This document shows, in pieces, positions 24,389-33,530 of a DNA stretch of 64,000 bases. The notes below the pieces were generated by a model. The model ran no database searches and was not told the DNA's origin. It saw only the letters and a program-made list of their open reading frames with translations. The stretch spans positions 1,535,501 through 1,599,500 of the forward strand of contig NZ_CP112881.1 of the NCBI RefSeq assembly GCF_026409565.1. Reading direction: 5' to 3'. Positions within the stretch are counted from its first letter, which is position 1. Every line of letters begins with the position of its first letter. This DNA comes from Sneathiella aquimaris. GTDB lineage: Bacteria; Pseudomonadota; Alphaproteobacteria; Sneathiellales; Sneathiellaceae. Both the position numbers and the translations under genes were made by a program.

Positions 24389-26211
24389 TCCGCTTCTGAT
24401 TTGCCAGATTTGGCAATCATCTTCACATAGGATCCTGGCGCATCTTCAATCGGCTTGAGCTTTCCTTTTGCCGGATCCCGGGCTGCCACTTTTGGCCCTG
24501 ATTTTTTGGACAACCATTTGTCCCAGTGTGGCCACCATGATCCAGGGACTTCCTGGGCATCTTCCATCCAATCCTTTGCTGTATCGTATTTCTTTTTATT
24601 GTTACCGATCCAGTGTTGATACTTGTTTGCATCAGGATGATTGATGACACCTGCAATATGGCCTGATCCTGCCAGCATAAATTCAGACGGGCCGCTCATT
24701 AGCTTGGTCGCCTTGAAGACCGATTCAAACGGGGAAATATGGTCTTCTTTACTGGCTTGAACGAAAATCGGAATTTTTACTTTTGAAAGATCAATTTTCT
24801 GGCCGCCCAGTGTCAGACCGCCAGGCTCTTTCAACAGATTACGCTGATACATGTTCCGAAGATAGAAACTATGCATTTTCGGCGGCATGTTGGTCGTGTC
24901 GCAATTCCAGAACAATAGATCAAACGGGAAGGGATCTTTACCCATCAAATAGTTGTTGATGACGAAGGACCAAATAAGGTCGTTGGAACGCAGCATGTTG
25001 AAGGTTGTTGCCATGTTCCGGCCTTCAAGAAAACCGGCCGCTTCCATTTTACGCTCAATCATCAGGATTTGTTCTTCATCCGTGAAGAGCAGTAACTCGC
25101 CCGCATCTTCAAAATCCATTTGTGCGGCAAAGAAGGTGCAGGCTGTAATTCGGTTCTCCCCGATCGCCGCCAGATAGGCCAGCGTCGCAGACATCAAGGT
25201 GCCGCCAATGCAATACCCAATTGCGGACACTTCTTTCTCGCCTGTTGTTTCTTCGATCGCATCCAGTGCCGCAAGGATGCCTTCGGACATGTAGTCTTCA
25301 AAATTCCGATCAATGTGGCGTTCATCCGGATTAACCCATGAGATGATGAAGACCGTATACCCCTTATCTACGCACCATTTGATAAAGGAATTTTCTTCCT
25401 TCAGATCCAGAATATAAAATTTGTTAATCCACGGAGGTGTGATGAGCAACGGCTTTTTATATACTTTCTCGGTTGTTGGAGAATATTGCAGAAGCTGCAT
25501 CATTTCATTTTGGTAAACCACTTTACCAGGCGTCACCGCAATATTTTTACCTACTTCAAAAACGCCGTCCGGGACCATTCTGGGATTAAGCTGACCTTTT
25601 CCTTTTTTCAGGTCTTCAAGAAGGTTTTCCAACCCCTTGACCAAATTCTCTCCTTTGCTCTCCACCGTTTTTTTCAACACGTCCGGATTGGACCAGAAAA
25701 AATTGCTGGGTGAAAGAGCGTCGGTGAATTGTTTTGTATAGAAGTCAACTTTCTGGCGGGACTGATCATCCATGCCGTCCACATCGGCGACCGTGTCATT
25801 AATCCACTTCGAGGTCAGCAGATAGGTTTGCTTGATATAATCGAAAAGCTGGTTCTTGCTCCATTCCTCAGACCGGAAGCGTTTATCCCCTTTTTCCGGC
25901 TCGATGACCGGCTCCACAGTATCCCCGGTCGCTGCCGTTGCCATATTTTGCCATATATTCATGTAGCCCTGCCAAAGTTCGGTCTGGGCCTGCATCAATT
26001 TGGTTGGATCTTCAGTCATCTTCCGGGACAGATCCAAAAAGGCGCCGCCGATATTAAAAGGGTCAGGGTCGAATTCCGCATTTTTCTGGCTGTTGTAAAA
26101 CTCAGTCATCAAATCCTGACTTTTCTGGCTGATCCGCATCAGGTTCTCAGAAAACTCCTTGGATGTTTCGAGCAACTCACCTGTTTGGAGTGTTTCGTTT
26201 TTTTCTGGCAT
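24385..26211 (-). CDS. phaC: Class I polyhydroxyalkanoate synthase
   Basis: Polymerises hydroxyacyl-CoA into polyhydroxyalkanoate at the storage-granule surface. The 608-residue protein has the N-terminal PhaC domain, the WINKFYILDLKEENSFIKWCVDKGYTVF run, the lipase-like box GYCIGGTLM with the catalytic cysteine at about residue 330, and the SGHIAGVIN motif with the catalytic histidine near 520. The catalytic Asp probably lies in KEDHISPFESV. AGGAG about 7 nt upstream supports ATG 26211 over the in-frame GTG at 26220. No phaA, phaB, phaR or phasin gene is next to it. Confidence 0.95.
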   Translation of the reverse strand: MPEKNETLQTGELLETSKEFSENLMRISQKSQDLMTEFYNSQKNAEFDPDPFNIGGAFLDLSRKMTEDPTKLMQAQTELWQGYMNIWQNMATAATGDTVEPVIEPEKGDKRFRSEEWSKNQLFDYIKQTYLLTSKWINDTVADVDGMDDQSRQKVDFYTKQFTDALSPSNFFWSNPDVLKKTVESKGENLVKGLENLLEDLKKGKGQLNPRMVPDGVFEVGKNIAVTPGKVVYQNEMMQLLQYSPTTEKVYKKPLLITPPWINKFYILDLKEENSFIKWCVDKGYTVFIISWVNPDERHIDRNFEDYMSEGILAALDAIEETTGEKEVSAIGYCIGGTLMSATLAYLAAIGENRITACTFFAAQMDFEDAGELLLFTDEEQILMIERKMEAAGFLEGRNMATTFNMLRSNDLIWSFVINNYLMGKDPFPFDLLFWNCDTTNMPPKMHSFYLRNMYQRNLLKEPGGLTLGGQKIDLSKVKIPIFVQASKEDHISPFESVFKATKLMSGPSEFMLAGSGHIAGVINHPDANKYQHWIGNNKKKYDTAKDWMEDAQEVPGSWWPHWDKWLSKKSGPKVAARDPAKGKLKPIEDAPGSYVKMIAKSGKSEAD

Positions 26212-26458
26212 GGTGCGCACTCCTGTTTATTGTGTTCGTTATCGACTAATATAGGGCTAGTGTAACAAATGGTCTTTTTTTAACATCCAAAAAAAGAAAT
26301 TTAGGGAGTAATTTTTTTCTAGTGTGTCGAAATGATTGCGGAAATCTCCCCTATATGCTTTAAGTTATTCAGAATTTAATGAAAATAGCGCGCAGGACGT
26401 GATTCCCGGTGTGCATGGGTCCAACCCGAATAATTGATGCAGGTACAGGCTATAAGAA
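26212..26458. promoter_or_regulatory. Divergent phaC/OmpA-lipoprotein promoter region
   Basis: A 247-nt AT-rich intergenic stretch between two divergent genes. It must hold promoters for both, but no consensus pair is strong enough to name. Confidence 0.4.
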
Positions 26459-27637
26459 ATGGTGATAAAGCAAATCTCCCCTTCATTGGACGGAAATGCA
26501 ATTAAGAAACATGTTTCAAAACTGACAGTCGCAACATCAATGTTGGTTTTGGCTGGTTGTTCGACACCTGATTGGGTCAATCCGGGAACTTGGTTTGATG
26601 GCGGGGATGGTGACGCGAAACGCCCTGAGCAAATTGCTCAACCGGAAAGCGAATATCCGAAACTCGGTGATGTGCCGGACGAAGCAGGAAAAACTGTTTC
26701 CGTTCAGGAAGCCCGAGACATCGAAGAAGGATTGAAAGCGGACCGCGAAAACGCACAATATACAGACGAGCAGTTGCGGGCGGATACCTCGCAGCAGCCG
26801 GTTCCTCGGCCGCCTGCGCCTGTCGCACCGGTAGCGCCCGCAGCACCGGCCTCTGGTCCTGCAGCTACTGCGGCACCGAGCCCCTCTGTAAATGCGACTC
26901 CTATTCCGCAGCCTGGACAGGTTCCAGTTTCATCTGCACCAGGCCAGCCGGGTGTTAAATTGATGCCAAATGGTGCCCCGGTGACAACACAAAATCAGGC
27001 GTATGCCCAGATTGCTCCCGGAACAGGAACAACGGTTATCAGTGGAGCGGGTGTCAATAATGTTTTCCAGCGTCAGTTGGCTGCCTCCGCCGCAACGACA
27101 ACGACATTGCCGGCAAACACACAGTTTCAAAGCTACCCTGTCCAGCCAATTGGAAATTCTGCTGTTGCAGTCTCTCCGATCGTTCGGGATACCTATAATA
27201 CACCGGTTGCCTTGGGATATGGCAATGCTGTGAACGGCAATCATGGTGTGGCTGTCGCAGGGCGCACCGGATCTGCGGCCGGTGTAAAACCGGATGCCGT
27301 CATTTACTTTGAAACCGGCTCTTCGCGTATTGGCGCAGGGGACAGAAGTAAGTTGGCGCAGATTGCGTCGCTTCAAAAACAAACGGGCGCTATGCTTCGC
27401 GTCGTCGGACATGCGTCCGGCCGAACCCGCGAGCTTCCTCTTGAGCGCCATTTGATGGTCAACTTGCGGATGTCGCAGGAGCGGTCCAGTGCGGTTGTCA
27501 CAAGCCTGATTAACCTCGGTGTCGATTCTTCAAAAATTATTGTTGAATCCGTCAGTGATCAGGCCCCGGTAACACGAGAAACAATGCCAAGTACGGAAGC
27601 ACAAAACAGGCGGACGGAAATCTTCCTCGTAAAATAA
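26459..27637 (+). CDS. OmpA-family outer-membrane lipoprotein
   Basis: A 392-residue protein with a lipoprotein signal, lipobox LVLAGC ending at about residue 34. Residues about 35-280 are low-complexity, rich in Pro, Ala, Gln and Thr (for example PVPRPPAPVAPVAPAAPASG), a likely extended spacer. The C-terminal 110 residues are an OmpA/MotB-like peptidoglycan-binding domain: VIYFETGSSRIGAGDRSKLAQIASLQKQ, LRVVGHASGRTRE, SQERSSAVVTSLINLGVDSSKI and AQNRRTEIFL. The linker could span the periplasm from outer membrane to cell wall. It differs from Pal in length and linker. It is monocistronic and divergent from phaC. Confidence 0.88.
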   Translation: MVIKQISPSLDGNAIKKHVSKLTVATSMLVLAGCSTPDWVNPGTWFDGGDGDAKRPEQIAQPESEYPKLGDVPDEAGKTVSVQEARDIEEGLKADRENAQYTDEQLRADTSQQPVPRPPAPVAPVAPAAPASGPAATAAPSPSVNATPIPQPGQVPVSSAPGQPGVKLMPNGAPVTTQNQAYAQIAPGTGTTVISGAGVNNVFQRQLAASAATTTTLPANTQFQSYPVQPIGNSAVAVSPIVRDTYNTPVALGYGNAVNGNHGVAVAGRTGSAAGVKPDAVIYFETGSSRIGAGDRSKLAQIASLQKQTGAMLRVVGHASGRTRELPLERHLMVNLRMSQERSSAVVTSLINLGVDSSKIIVESVSDQAPVTRETMPSTEAQNRRTEIFLVK

Positions 27638-27746
27638 CGCGGCATCGTATAAATAAATCTTTATCCAACTGCCTGGCGTGCTCAGAAGAGGTTTTCATCC
27701 TTCTGACGCGGCGGGCAGAAATTTATCATAACAAGAGAAAAGGCCA

Positions 27747-28955
27747 ATGAATCCGGAATTCCACCGCATTAAAAGACTGCCCCCTTATGTGTTTGAAGAA
27801 GTCAATCGTATGAAAGCAGCAGCCCGAGCGGCCGGAGAAGATATTATTGACCTTGGTATGGGAAACCCTGATACGCCAACCCCACAGCACATCGTTGACA
27901 AGCTTGTGGAGACTGTACAGGACGGGCGGACCCACAGATATTCTACCAGCCGCGGAATACCGGGGCTTAGAAAAGCCAACGCAGCATACTACAAGCGACG
28001 TTTCGGCGTTGATATTGATCCGGAAACGGAAACAATTGCGACTTTGGGCTCCAAGGAAGGGCTTGCCAATCTGGCAATGGCTATTACGACCCCCGGGGAT
28101 GTGATCCTTTCGCCAAATCCAAGTTATCCTATTCATCCATATGGCTTCATAATTGCCGGAGCCGTTGTCCGACACTTTGAAGTCGGTCCGGACATCGATT
28201 TCTTTGAAGCCTTGGAACGTGGAATGCAGCATTGCATCCCCACACCCACCTGTTTGATTTTGAACTTTCCATCTAATCCGACAGCGATGACCGTGGATCT
28301 GGCATTTTATGCAAAAGTTGTCGAGTATGCGAAGAAGCACGGCATGTATATTTTGTCAGATCTGGCATATGCAGAAATCTATTTCGGTGACGAAAAGCCG
28401 CCATCCATCCTGCAGGTAGAAGGCGCCCGTGACATTGCCGTTGAATTTACGTCCTTGTCCAAGACCTATTCCATGCCCGGATGGCGAATGGGATTTGCAA
28501 CCGGGAACAAGAAACTGATCGCGGCACTGACCCGCATCAAATCATATCTTGATTATGGCGCATTTACGCCCATTCAGGTTGCGGCAACTGCGGCGTTGAA
28601 CGGTCCGCAGGATTGCGTTCAGGAAGCCCGTGACATGTACCGCGTTCGGCGTGATGTTATGATTAGTGGCATGGCGGCGGCGGGATGGTCAATTCCTTCT
28701 CCCGAGGCAACGATGTTTGCCTGGGCACCAATTCCAGAACCGTTTAAAGAAATGAAAAGCCTCGAATTCTCCAAGCTGTTGCTGCAGGAAGCGAAAGTGG
28801 CGGTTGCGCCCGGGCTGGGGTTTGGCGAGCATGGGGATGGCTTTGTCCGGATCGCTATTGTAGAAAACGAACAGCGTATCCGTCAGGCATGCCGGAATGT
28901 TAAGAAATTCATGGCTGATGCGGATAAGCATCTAGCTGCCTTCAAATCCAGATAA
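27747..28955 (+). CDS. Class I/II aminotransferase, AlaC/LL-DAP-aminotransferase-like
   Basis: A 402-residue PLP aminotransferase of fold type I. The N-terminal IIDLGMGNPDTPTPQHIVDKL and SRGIPGLRKANAAYYKRRFG, the middle SLSKTYSMPGWRMGFATGN with the PLP-binding lysine at about residue 236, and FVRIAIVENEQRIRQA at the end are typical of the AlaC and LL-diaminopimelate-aminotransferase group. Alphaproteobacteria often have this gene just before homoserine dehydrogenase, as here: hom starts 1 nt after its stop. Alanine versus aspartate-family substrate cannot be told by eye. Confidence 0.88.
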   Translation: MNPEFHRIKRLPPYVFEEVNRMKAAARAAGEDIIDLGMGNPDTPTPQHIVDKLVETVQDGRTHRYSTSRGIPGLRKANAAYYKRRFGVDIDPETETIATLGSKEGLANLAMAITTPGDVILSPNPSYPIHPYGFIIAGAVVRHFEVGPDIDFFEALERGMQHCIPTPTCLILNFPSNPTAMTVDLAFYAKVVEYAKKHGMYILSDLAYAEIYFGDEKPPSILQVEGARDIAVEFTSLSKTYSMPGWRMGFATGNKKLIAALTRIKSYLDYGAFTPIQVAATAALNGPQDCVQEARDMYRVRRDVMISGMAAAGWSIPSPEATMFAWAPIPEPFKEMKSLEFSKLLLQEAKVAVAPGLGFGEHGDGFVRIAIVENEQRIRQACRNVKKFMADADKHLAAFKSR

Positions 28956-28956
28956 T

Positions 28957-30249
28957 ATGGCAAGAATTATGAAAGTTGGTATTGCAGGTCTTGGAACAGT
29001 TGGTGTCGGCGTCATAAAGGTGCTTCGTCAACATCGTCAGCTCCTCAGTGATCGTAGCGGCAGTGATTTTGAAATCGTAGCCGTCTCCGGGCGTGACCGA
29101 TCGAAAGATCGTGGCGTGTCGCTTGAAGGGCTTACCTGGTATGACAATGCTGTTGACATCGCATCAGATCCGAATGTTGACCTTGTTGTTGAATTGATCG
29201 GCGGTAGTGAAGGGGTTGCTAAAGATTTGTGCGAAGCGGCCCTTAACCTCGGAAAGCCCGTTGTAACGGCCAATAAGGCGTTGCTTGCAGTGCATGGGCA
29301 GCAATTGGCGAAACTTGCCGAAGGCAAAAAAACAACCTTGGCGTATGAAGCGGCCGTTGCTGGCGGCATTCCTATCGTCAAAGCCATGCGCGAAGGGTTG
29401 GCAGGCAATGCCATCAGCCGCGTTTATGGCATCTTGAACGGAACCTGCAATTATATCCTCACCGAAATGGAAGAAACTGGCGGCGACTTTAGCGCTATCC
29501 TGTCAGAAGCTCAGGCTTTGGGATATGCCGAAGCAGATCCGAGTTTCGACGTGGATGGTGTCGATGCCGCGCATAAACTGGCGATCTTGACCAGTCTGGC
29601 TTTTGGAACTCCGGTCGATTTTGACAGTGTTTATATTGAAGGTATCCGGGAAGTTTCAGCGTTGGATATTTCCCTTGCAAAAGAATTCGGGTATCGCATT
29701 CGATTGCTGGGTGTTGCAAGAAAAACGGATAAGGGAATTGAGCAGCGCGTTCATCCTTGCATGGTGCGCCAGGATACGCCAATTGCCAATGTCTCGGGCG
29801 TTTTTAATGCGGTTGTCGCGGAAGGTGATTTTGTCGACACGACCGTTTATGAAGGACGCGGTGCGGGCGAGGGACCGACAGCGTCTGCTGTGGTTGCGGA
29901 CATTGTTGATATTGGCGCGGCGCGCACATCGCCTACATTTGGTATTCCAGTCGATAAAATGGTATCTATCCCGGCAGTGCCTGTCGAACAGCATGTCGGT
30001 TGCTATTATGTGCGATTAAACGTATTTGATCGACCGGGTGTGATCGCGGATATTTCTGCTGTTTTCCGCGACGAAAAAGTGTCTATTGAAAGCTTATTAC
30101 AAAGGGGGAGAGCGCCTGAAGAGGCCGTCTCAGTCGTTTTGACAACCCACGAGGTTCAGGAAGCCGCGCTGTGCCGTGCGCTGGACCAAATTAATGAATT
30201 TGATCATAGTGTGGATCGGCCACGAATGATTAGAATTGCAAAACTTTAA
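28957..30249 (+). CDS. hom: Homoserine dehydrogenase
   Basis: NAD(P)H-dependent reduction of aspartate semialdehyde to homoserine, branch point to threonine and methionine. The 430-residue protein has GIAGLGTVGVGVIKVLRQ at about 7-24, ANKALLAVHG, and AYEAAVAGGIPIVKAMREGLAGNAISRVYGILNGTCNYILTEM, with a C-terminal ACT domain (NVFDRPGVIADISAVFRDEKVSIESLLQRG from about 351) that usually mediates feedback by threonine. Its start follows the aminotransferase stop by 1 nt, so the pair is cotranslated. A second ATG at 28969 is also possible. Confidence 0.97.
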   Translation: MARIMKVGIAGLGTVGVGVIKVLRQHRQLLSDRSGSDFEIVAVSGRDRSKDRGVSLEGLTWYDNAVDIASDPNVDLVVELIGGSEGVAKDLCEAALNLGKPVVTANKALLAVHGQQLAKLAEGKKTTLAYEAAVAGGIPIVKAMREGLAGNAISRVYGILNGTCNYILTEMEETGGDFSAILSEAQALGYAEADPSFDVDGVDAAHKLAILTSLAFGTPVDFDSVYIEGIREVSALDISLAKEFGYRIRLLGVARKTDKGIEQRVHPCMVRQDTPIANVSGVFNAVVAEGDFVDTTVYEGRGAGEGPTASAVVADIVDIGAARTSPTFGIPVDKMVSIPAVPVEQHVGCYYVRLNVFDRPGVIADISAVFRDEKVSIESLLQRGRAPEEAVSVVLTTHEVQEAALCRALDQINEFDHSVDRPRMIRIAKL

Positions 30250-30300
30250 TATGATGATGCCGAAGTGTCGTCGGCGTCTACTTTGCTGGAAGATGTAAAA

Positions 30301-31257
30301 ATGTCAGAAATTTCGAAACTGGATAGAAAACTTACACTCGAAATTGTTCGTGTGACTGAGGCTGCGGCTCGCGCTGCCTGTAATCTGGTTGGTCTTGGCG
30401 ACGAAAAAGCTGCGGATCAGGCTGCTGTTGACGCAATGCGGACAGCGTTGAACGATCTGGATATCGACGGAACGATTGTAATTGGTGAAGGCGAGCGGGA
30501 TGAGGCGCCTATGCTGTATATCGGCGAAAAAGTCGGTACAGGTAACGGACCAAAGATCGATATCGCACTTGATCCGCTAGAGGGAACGACCCTGACGGCA
30601 AAGGGCGGACCGAACGCACTTGCTGTTATTGCCTTTGCGGAATCAGGTAATTTTCTGAATGCTCCTGACACTTATATGGAAAAGATCGCCGTTGGCGGCG
30701 GGTATCCTGAAGGGGTTATTGATATTGACCGGTCTGCGGGCGAAAATATGAAAGCCATCGCAGATGCCAAGGGTGTTCCCGTCAGTCAGACAATGGCCTG
30801 CGTTCTGGATCGTCCACGTCACGCCAATATTATTGCAAGCATCCGCGAAACCGGCGCACGCATCAAGCTGATCTCTGACGGTGATGTTGCAGGCGTTATG
30901 GCCACCGCAGATAAAGATACTGGTATTGATATGTATGTCGGTACAGGTGGTGCTCCTGAAGGGGTTCTGGCAGCGGCAGCCCTGCGTTGTATCGGTGGTC
31001 AGATGCAAGGACGTTTGGTTTTCCGGAATGATGATGAAAAAGCCCGTGCTGCCAAATGGGGCATTACCGATCTCGGTAGAACATATAATCTCGAAGAATT
31101 GGCTGCTGGCAACGTGATCTTTGCCGCTAGTGGGGTGACGGATGGATCCATGTTGCGTGGGGTTCGCCGTGTAGGGGATCGCGTTCATACTGACTCAATT
31201 GTCATGCGCTCCCACACAGGAACTATTCGCTATGTGCGCGGGGATCACAGCGCCTAA
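30301..31257 (+). CDS. glpX: Fructose-1,6-bisphosphatase, class II
   Basis: Dephosphorylates fructose-1,6-bisphosphate in gluconeogenesis. The 318-residue protein carries IVIGEGERDEAPMLYIGEKVG and IALDPLEGTTLTAKG, the metal- and substrate-binding loops, then GTGGAPEGVLAAAALRCIGGQMQGRLVFR. The ATG at 30301 is preferred over an in-frame GTG at 30265 because GGAAG lies a few nt before it. Downstream of hom and 14 nt before recJ, so hom-glpX-recJ is probably one operon. Confidence 0.96.
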   Translation: MSEISKLDRKLTLEIVRVTEAAARAACNLVGLGDEKAADQAAVDAMRTALNDLDIDGTIVIGEGERDEAPMLYIGEKVGTGNGPKIDIALDPLEGTTLTAKGGPNALAVIAFAESGNFLNAPDTYMEKIAVGGGYPEGVIDIDRSAGENMKAIADAKGVPVSQTMACVLDRPRHANIIASIRETGARIKLISDGDVAGVMATADKDTGIDMYVGTGGAPEGVLAAAALRCIGGQMQGRLVFRNDDEKARAAKWGITDLGRTYNLEELAAGNVIFAASGVTDGSMLRGVRRVGDRVHTDSIVMRSHTGTIRYVRGDHSA

Positions 31258-31271
31258 GCCGGAGAGATAAA

Positions 31272-33056
31272 ATGAGTGAGCATGAGATACCGGCTTTTCT
31301 GGGTGTTGAATGCTCCCTTCAGGAAAAGCGCTGGCGCCTTCGTTCGCAGGATGAACGTCTGGGCCTTGCGCTTTCCCAGCGTCTGGACCTGCCGGAAATT
31401 GTTGGGCGGGTTCTTGCCGGACGGGGAGTCTCGCTGGACGAGGCCGAACAGTATTTAAGTCCCACTATGCGGGACATGATGCCCAATCCATCCAGTTTCA
31501 AAGATATGGATAAGGCGTCTACACGCATTATCAAAGCAGTTCAGAATAACGAAAAAATTGCCGTTTTCGGTGATTATGATGTCGATGGCGCCACGTCTTC
31601 GGGGCTGCTGAAACGATATTTCGACCTGCTTGGTATTCCTTTGCTGGTTTATATTCCTGATCGGATGAAAGAAGGGTACGGGCCCAACAAGCCGGCCTTT
31701 GACCATCTCAAGGAGCAAGGCATCAATCTTGTGATCACTGTCGATTGCGGCATTGTTTCTTTTGACGTCATGGATCATGCGAAAGAAATTGGTCTGGACG
31801 TTGTCATTGTTGACCACCATCAGGCAGAAACCCGTCTTCCACAGGCGGAGGCTGTCATCAATCCGAAACGGCACGATGAAAGTCAGGAATATACCTATCT
31901 TGCTGCTGTCGGGGTTGCGTTCCTGCTTTGCGTTGCCATCAACAGGGATTTAAGAAATGCCGGTTGGTTTGGGGATAGACCGCCGCCAAATCTGATGACC
32001 TTGTTGGACCTCGTTGCGTTGGGAACAGTGTGCGATGTCGTGCCGTTGAAAGGGCTTAATAGGGCCTTTGTTACGCAAGGTTTGAAGGTGATGGCCCGCC
32101 GGACTAATCCGGGGCTTGTGGCCCTGAGTGATGTCGCTGGCCTGGATGAAATGCCGGGAACGTATCATTTGGGTTATCTTCTGGGCCCTCGGGTCAATGC
32201 GGGGGGGCGTGTTGGCCGCCCGGAATATGGGCCGCAGCTTCTATCAAGCAACAATCCGGAAGAGTGCCAGAAACTTGCGGGTTTCCTTGATGACTATAAT
32301 AAGGAACGCAAAGAGATCGAGGCGCTGGTTACTGATGAGGCCTTAGAGAAGGCCGAAAAGGCGAGCAAGGCAGGAGATTCTGTTTTAGTGATCGACGGAG
32401 AGGGTTGGCATCCGGGGGTTATTGGTATCGTTGCAAGCCGCGTTAAAGATGCTTTCAAACGACCAACAGTTATTATCGGTTTGGACGGTGAACTGGGCAA
32501 AGGGTCCGGTCGCTCTGTTCCGGGGGTCGATCTGGGGGCCGCTGTAGGGGCAGCCCGTCATCTAGGACATATCGTGGCAGGGGGCGGCCATGCCATGGCA
32601 GCGGGCCTGACCATTGAAAAAGGCCAGATTGATGCCTTCCGGCGTTTTTTAAGCGAGCGCCTTTCCAAGGACGTGGATACGGCCATACAATCGGCCAGTC
32701 TGGGCGTCGACGGGGCATTGGGGGTTGAGGGGGCGACTGTCGAGTTAATCAATCACCTGGAGATGGGCGGCCCTTACGGAGCCGGAAATCCAGAGCCCAG
32801 ATTTGTTTTATCGAATGTACGCATCGTTACTGCCAGTATTGTGGGTGAAAGCCACGTGAGGTGCATCATGACCGGTTCTGGTAATCGGGGGCGCTTGGCT
32901 GGCATCAGTTTTCGCAGTCTTGAAACGCCACTTGGTGATGCCCTCATTTCACACAAGGGAGCCAGCTTTCACATTGCCGGTCATCTGAGAAAGAACACTT
33001 GGCGGGGGGAGACTTCGGCTCAATTGCTTATTGAGGATGCTATAAGACTTTCCTGA
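31272..33056 (+). CDS. recJ: Single-stranded-DNA-specific exonuclease RecJ
   Basis: 5'-3' exonuclease of recombination and mismatch repair. The 594-residue protein has the DHH-family metal motifs: VFGDYDVDGATSSGLLKRYF at about 95-114, VITVDCG, IVDHHQAET, and the C-terminal DHHA1 motif HIVAGGGHAMAAG. A final OB-like domain starts about 490 (GNPEPRFVLSNVRI). It follows glpX by 14 nt. The tRNA-Glu gene lies 117 nt past the stop. Confidence 0.97.
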   Translation: MSEHEIPAFLGVECSLQEKRWRLRSQDERLGLALSQRLDLPEIVGRVLAGRGVSLDEAEQYLSPTMRDMMPNPSSFKDMDKASTRIIKAVQNNEKIAVFGDYDVDGATSSGLLKRYFDLLGIPLLVYIPDRMKEGYGPNKPAFDHLKEQGINLVITVDCGIVSFDVMDHAKEIGLDVVIVDHHQAETRLPQAEAVINPKRHDESQEYTYLAAVGVAFLLCVAINRDLRNAGWFGDRPPPNLMTLLDLVALGTVCDVVPLKGLNRAFVTQGLKVMARRTNPGLVALSDVAGLDEMPGTYHLGYLLGPRVNAGGRVGRPEYGPQLLSSNNPEECQKLAGFLDDYNKERKEIEALVTDEALEKAEKASKAGDSVLVIDGEGWHPGVIGIVASRVKDAFKRPTVIIGLDGELGKGSGRSVPGVDLGAAVGAARHLGHIVAGGGHAMAAGLTIEKGQIDAFRRFLSERLSKDVDTAIQSASLGVDGALGVEGATVELINHLEMGGPYGAGNPEPRFVLSNVRIVTASIVGESHVRCIMTGSGNRGRLAGISFRSLETPLGDALISHKGASFHIAGHLRKNTWRGETSAQLLIEDAIRLS

Positions 33057-33123
33057 TAAGAAAGGTGTTCTGCGCCCTTTGAGGGAAAAAGCAAAAAAAA
33101 ATGAAAAAGAACGAATTTTTTAC

Positions 33124-33151
33124 TTGCTATGTCGGCAGAAGACCTTTAAAT
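33124..33151 (+). promoter_or_regulatory. Possible tRNA-Glu promoter
   Basis: TTGCTA (33124-33129), 16-nt spacer, TTAAAT (33146-33151), about 22 nt before the tRNA. It is only a fair match to the housekeeping consensus. Confidence 0.35.
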
Positions 33152-33173
33152 CCTGCCTCCAGCGACACACTGT

Positions 33174-33248
33174 GTCCCCTTCGTCTAGTGGTTAGGACGC
33201 CAGATTTTCATTCTGGAAACAGGGGTTCGACTCCCCTAGGGGATGCCA
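33174..33248 (+). tRNA. tRNA-Glu (anticodon UUC)
   Basis: A 75-nt gene with the CCA end encoded. The acceptor stem is 33174-33180 with 33238-33244 (first pair G-U). The anticodon loop 33205-33211 carries TTC at 33207-33209, and the T-loop reads TTCGACT inside a 5-bp stem. The region after it (33249-33530) is AT-rich with no gene. Confidence 0.97.
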
Positions 33249-33530
33249 TTTCTAAGGTATGCTCCTTCTGACGCGGGTGTCGCTCTTTTCCTTTTTGTAA
33301 GAACGAATAGCTAAGCAACTATTTCATATCAGAATAGTAATATCTAAACTAATGCCATAGTTTTACCGTTTTCAGCTATGATTAATGGCATATTCCGTAC
33401 TATTCACTTAGTCTAAGTTACTGATATTGCGTGACGAATTGCCGAAAATTTACTAAATTTTAATTTTGATTGTAGTAGGTTTACCGTGAATGACTGACAG
33501 CCGGGTCCTCTATGGGGAGCGGGTTGCGCA

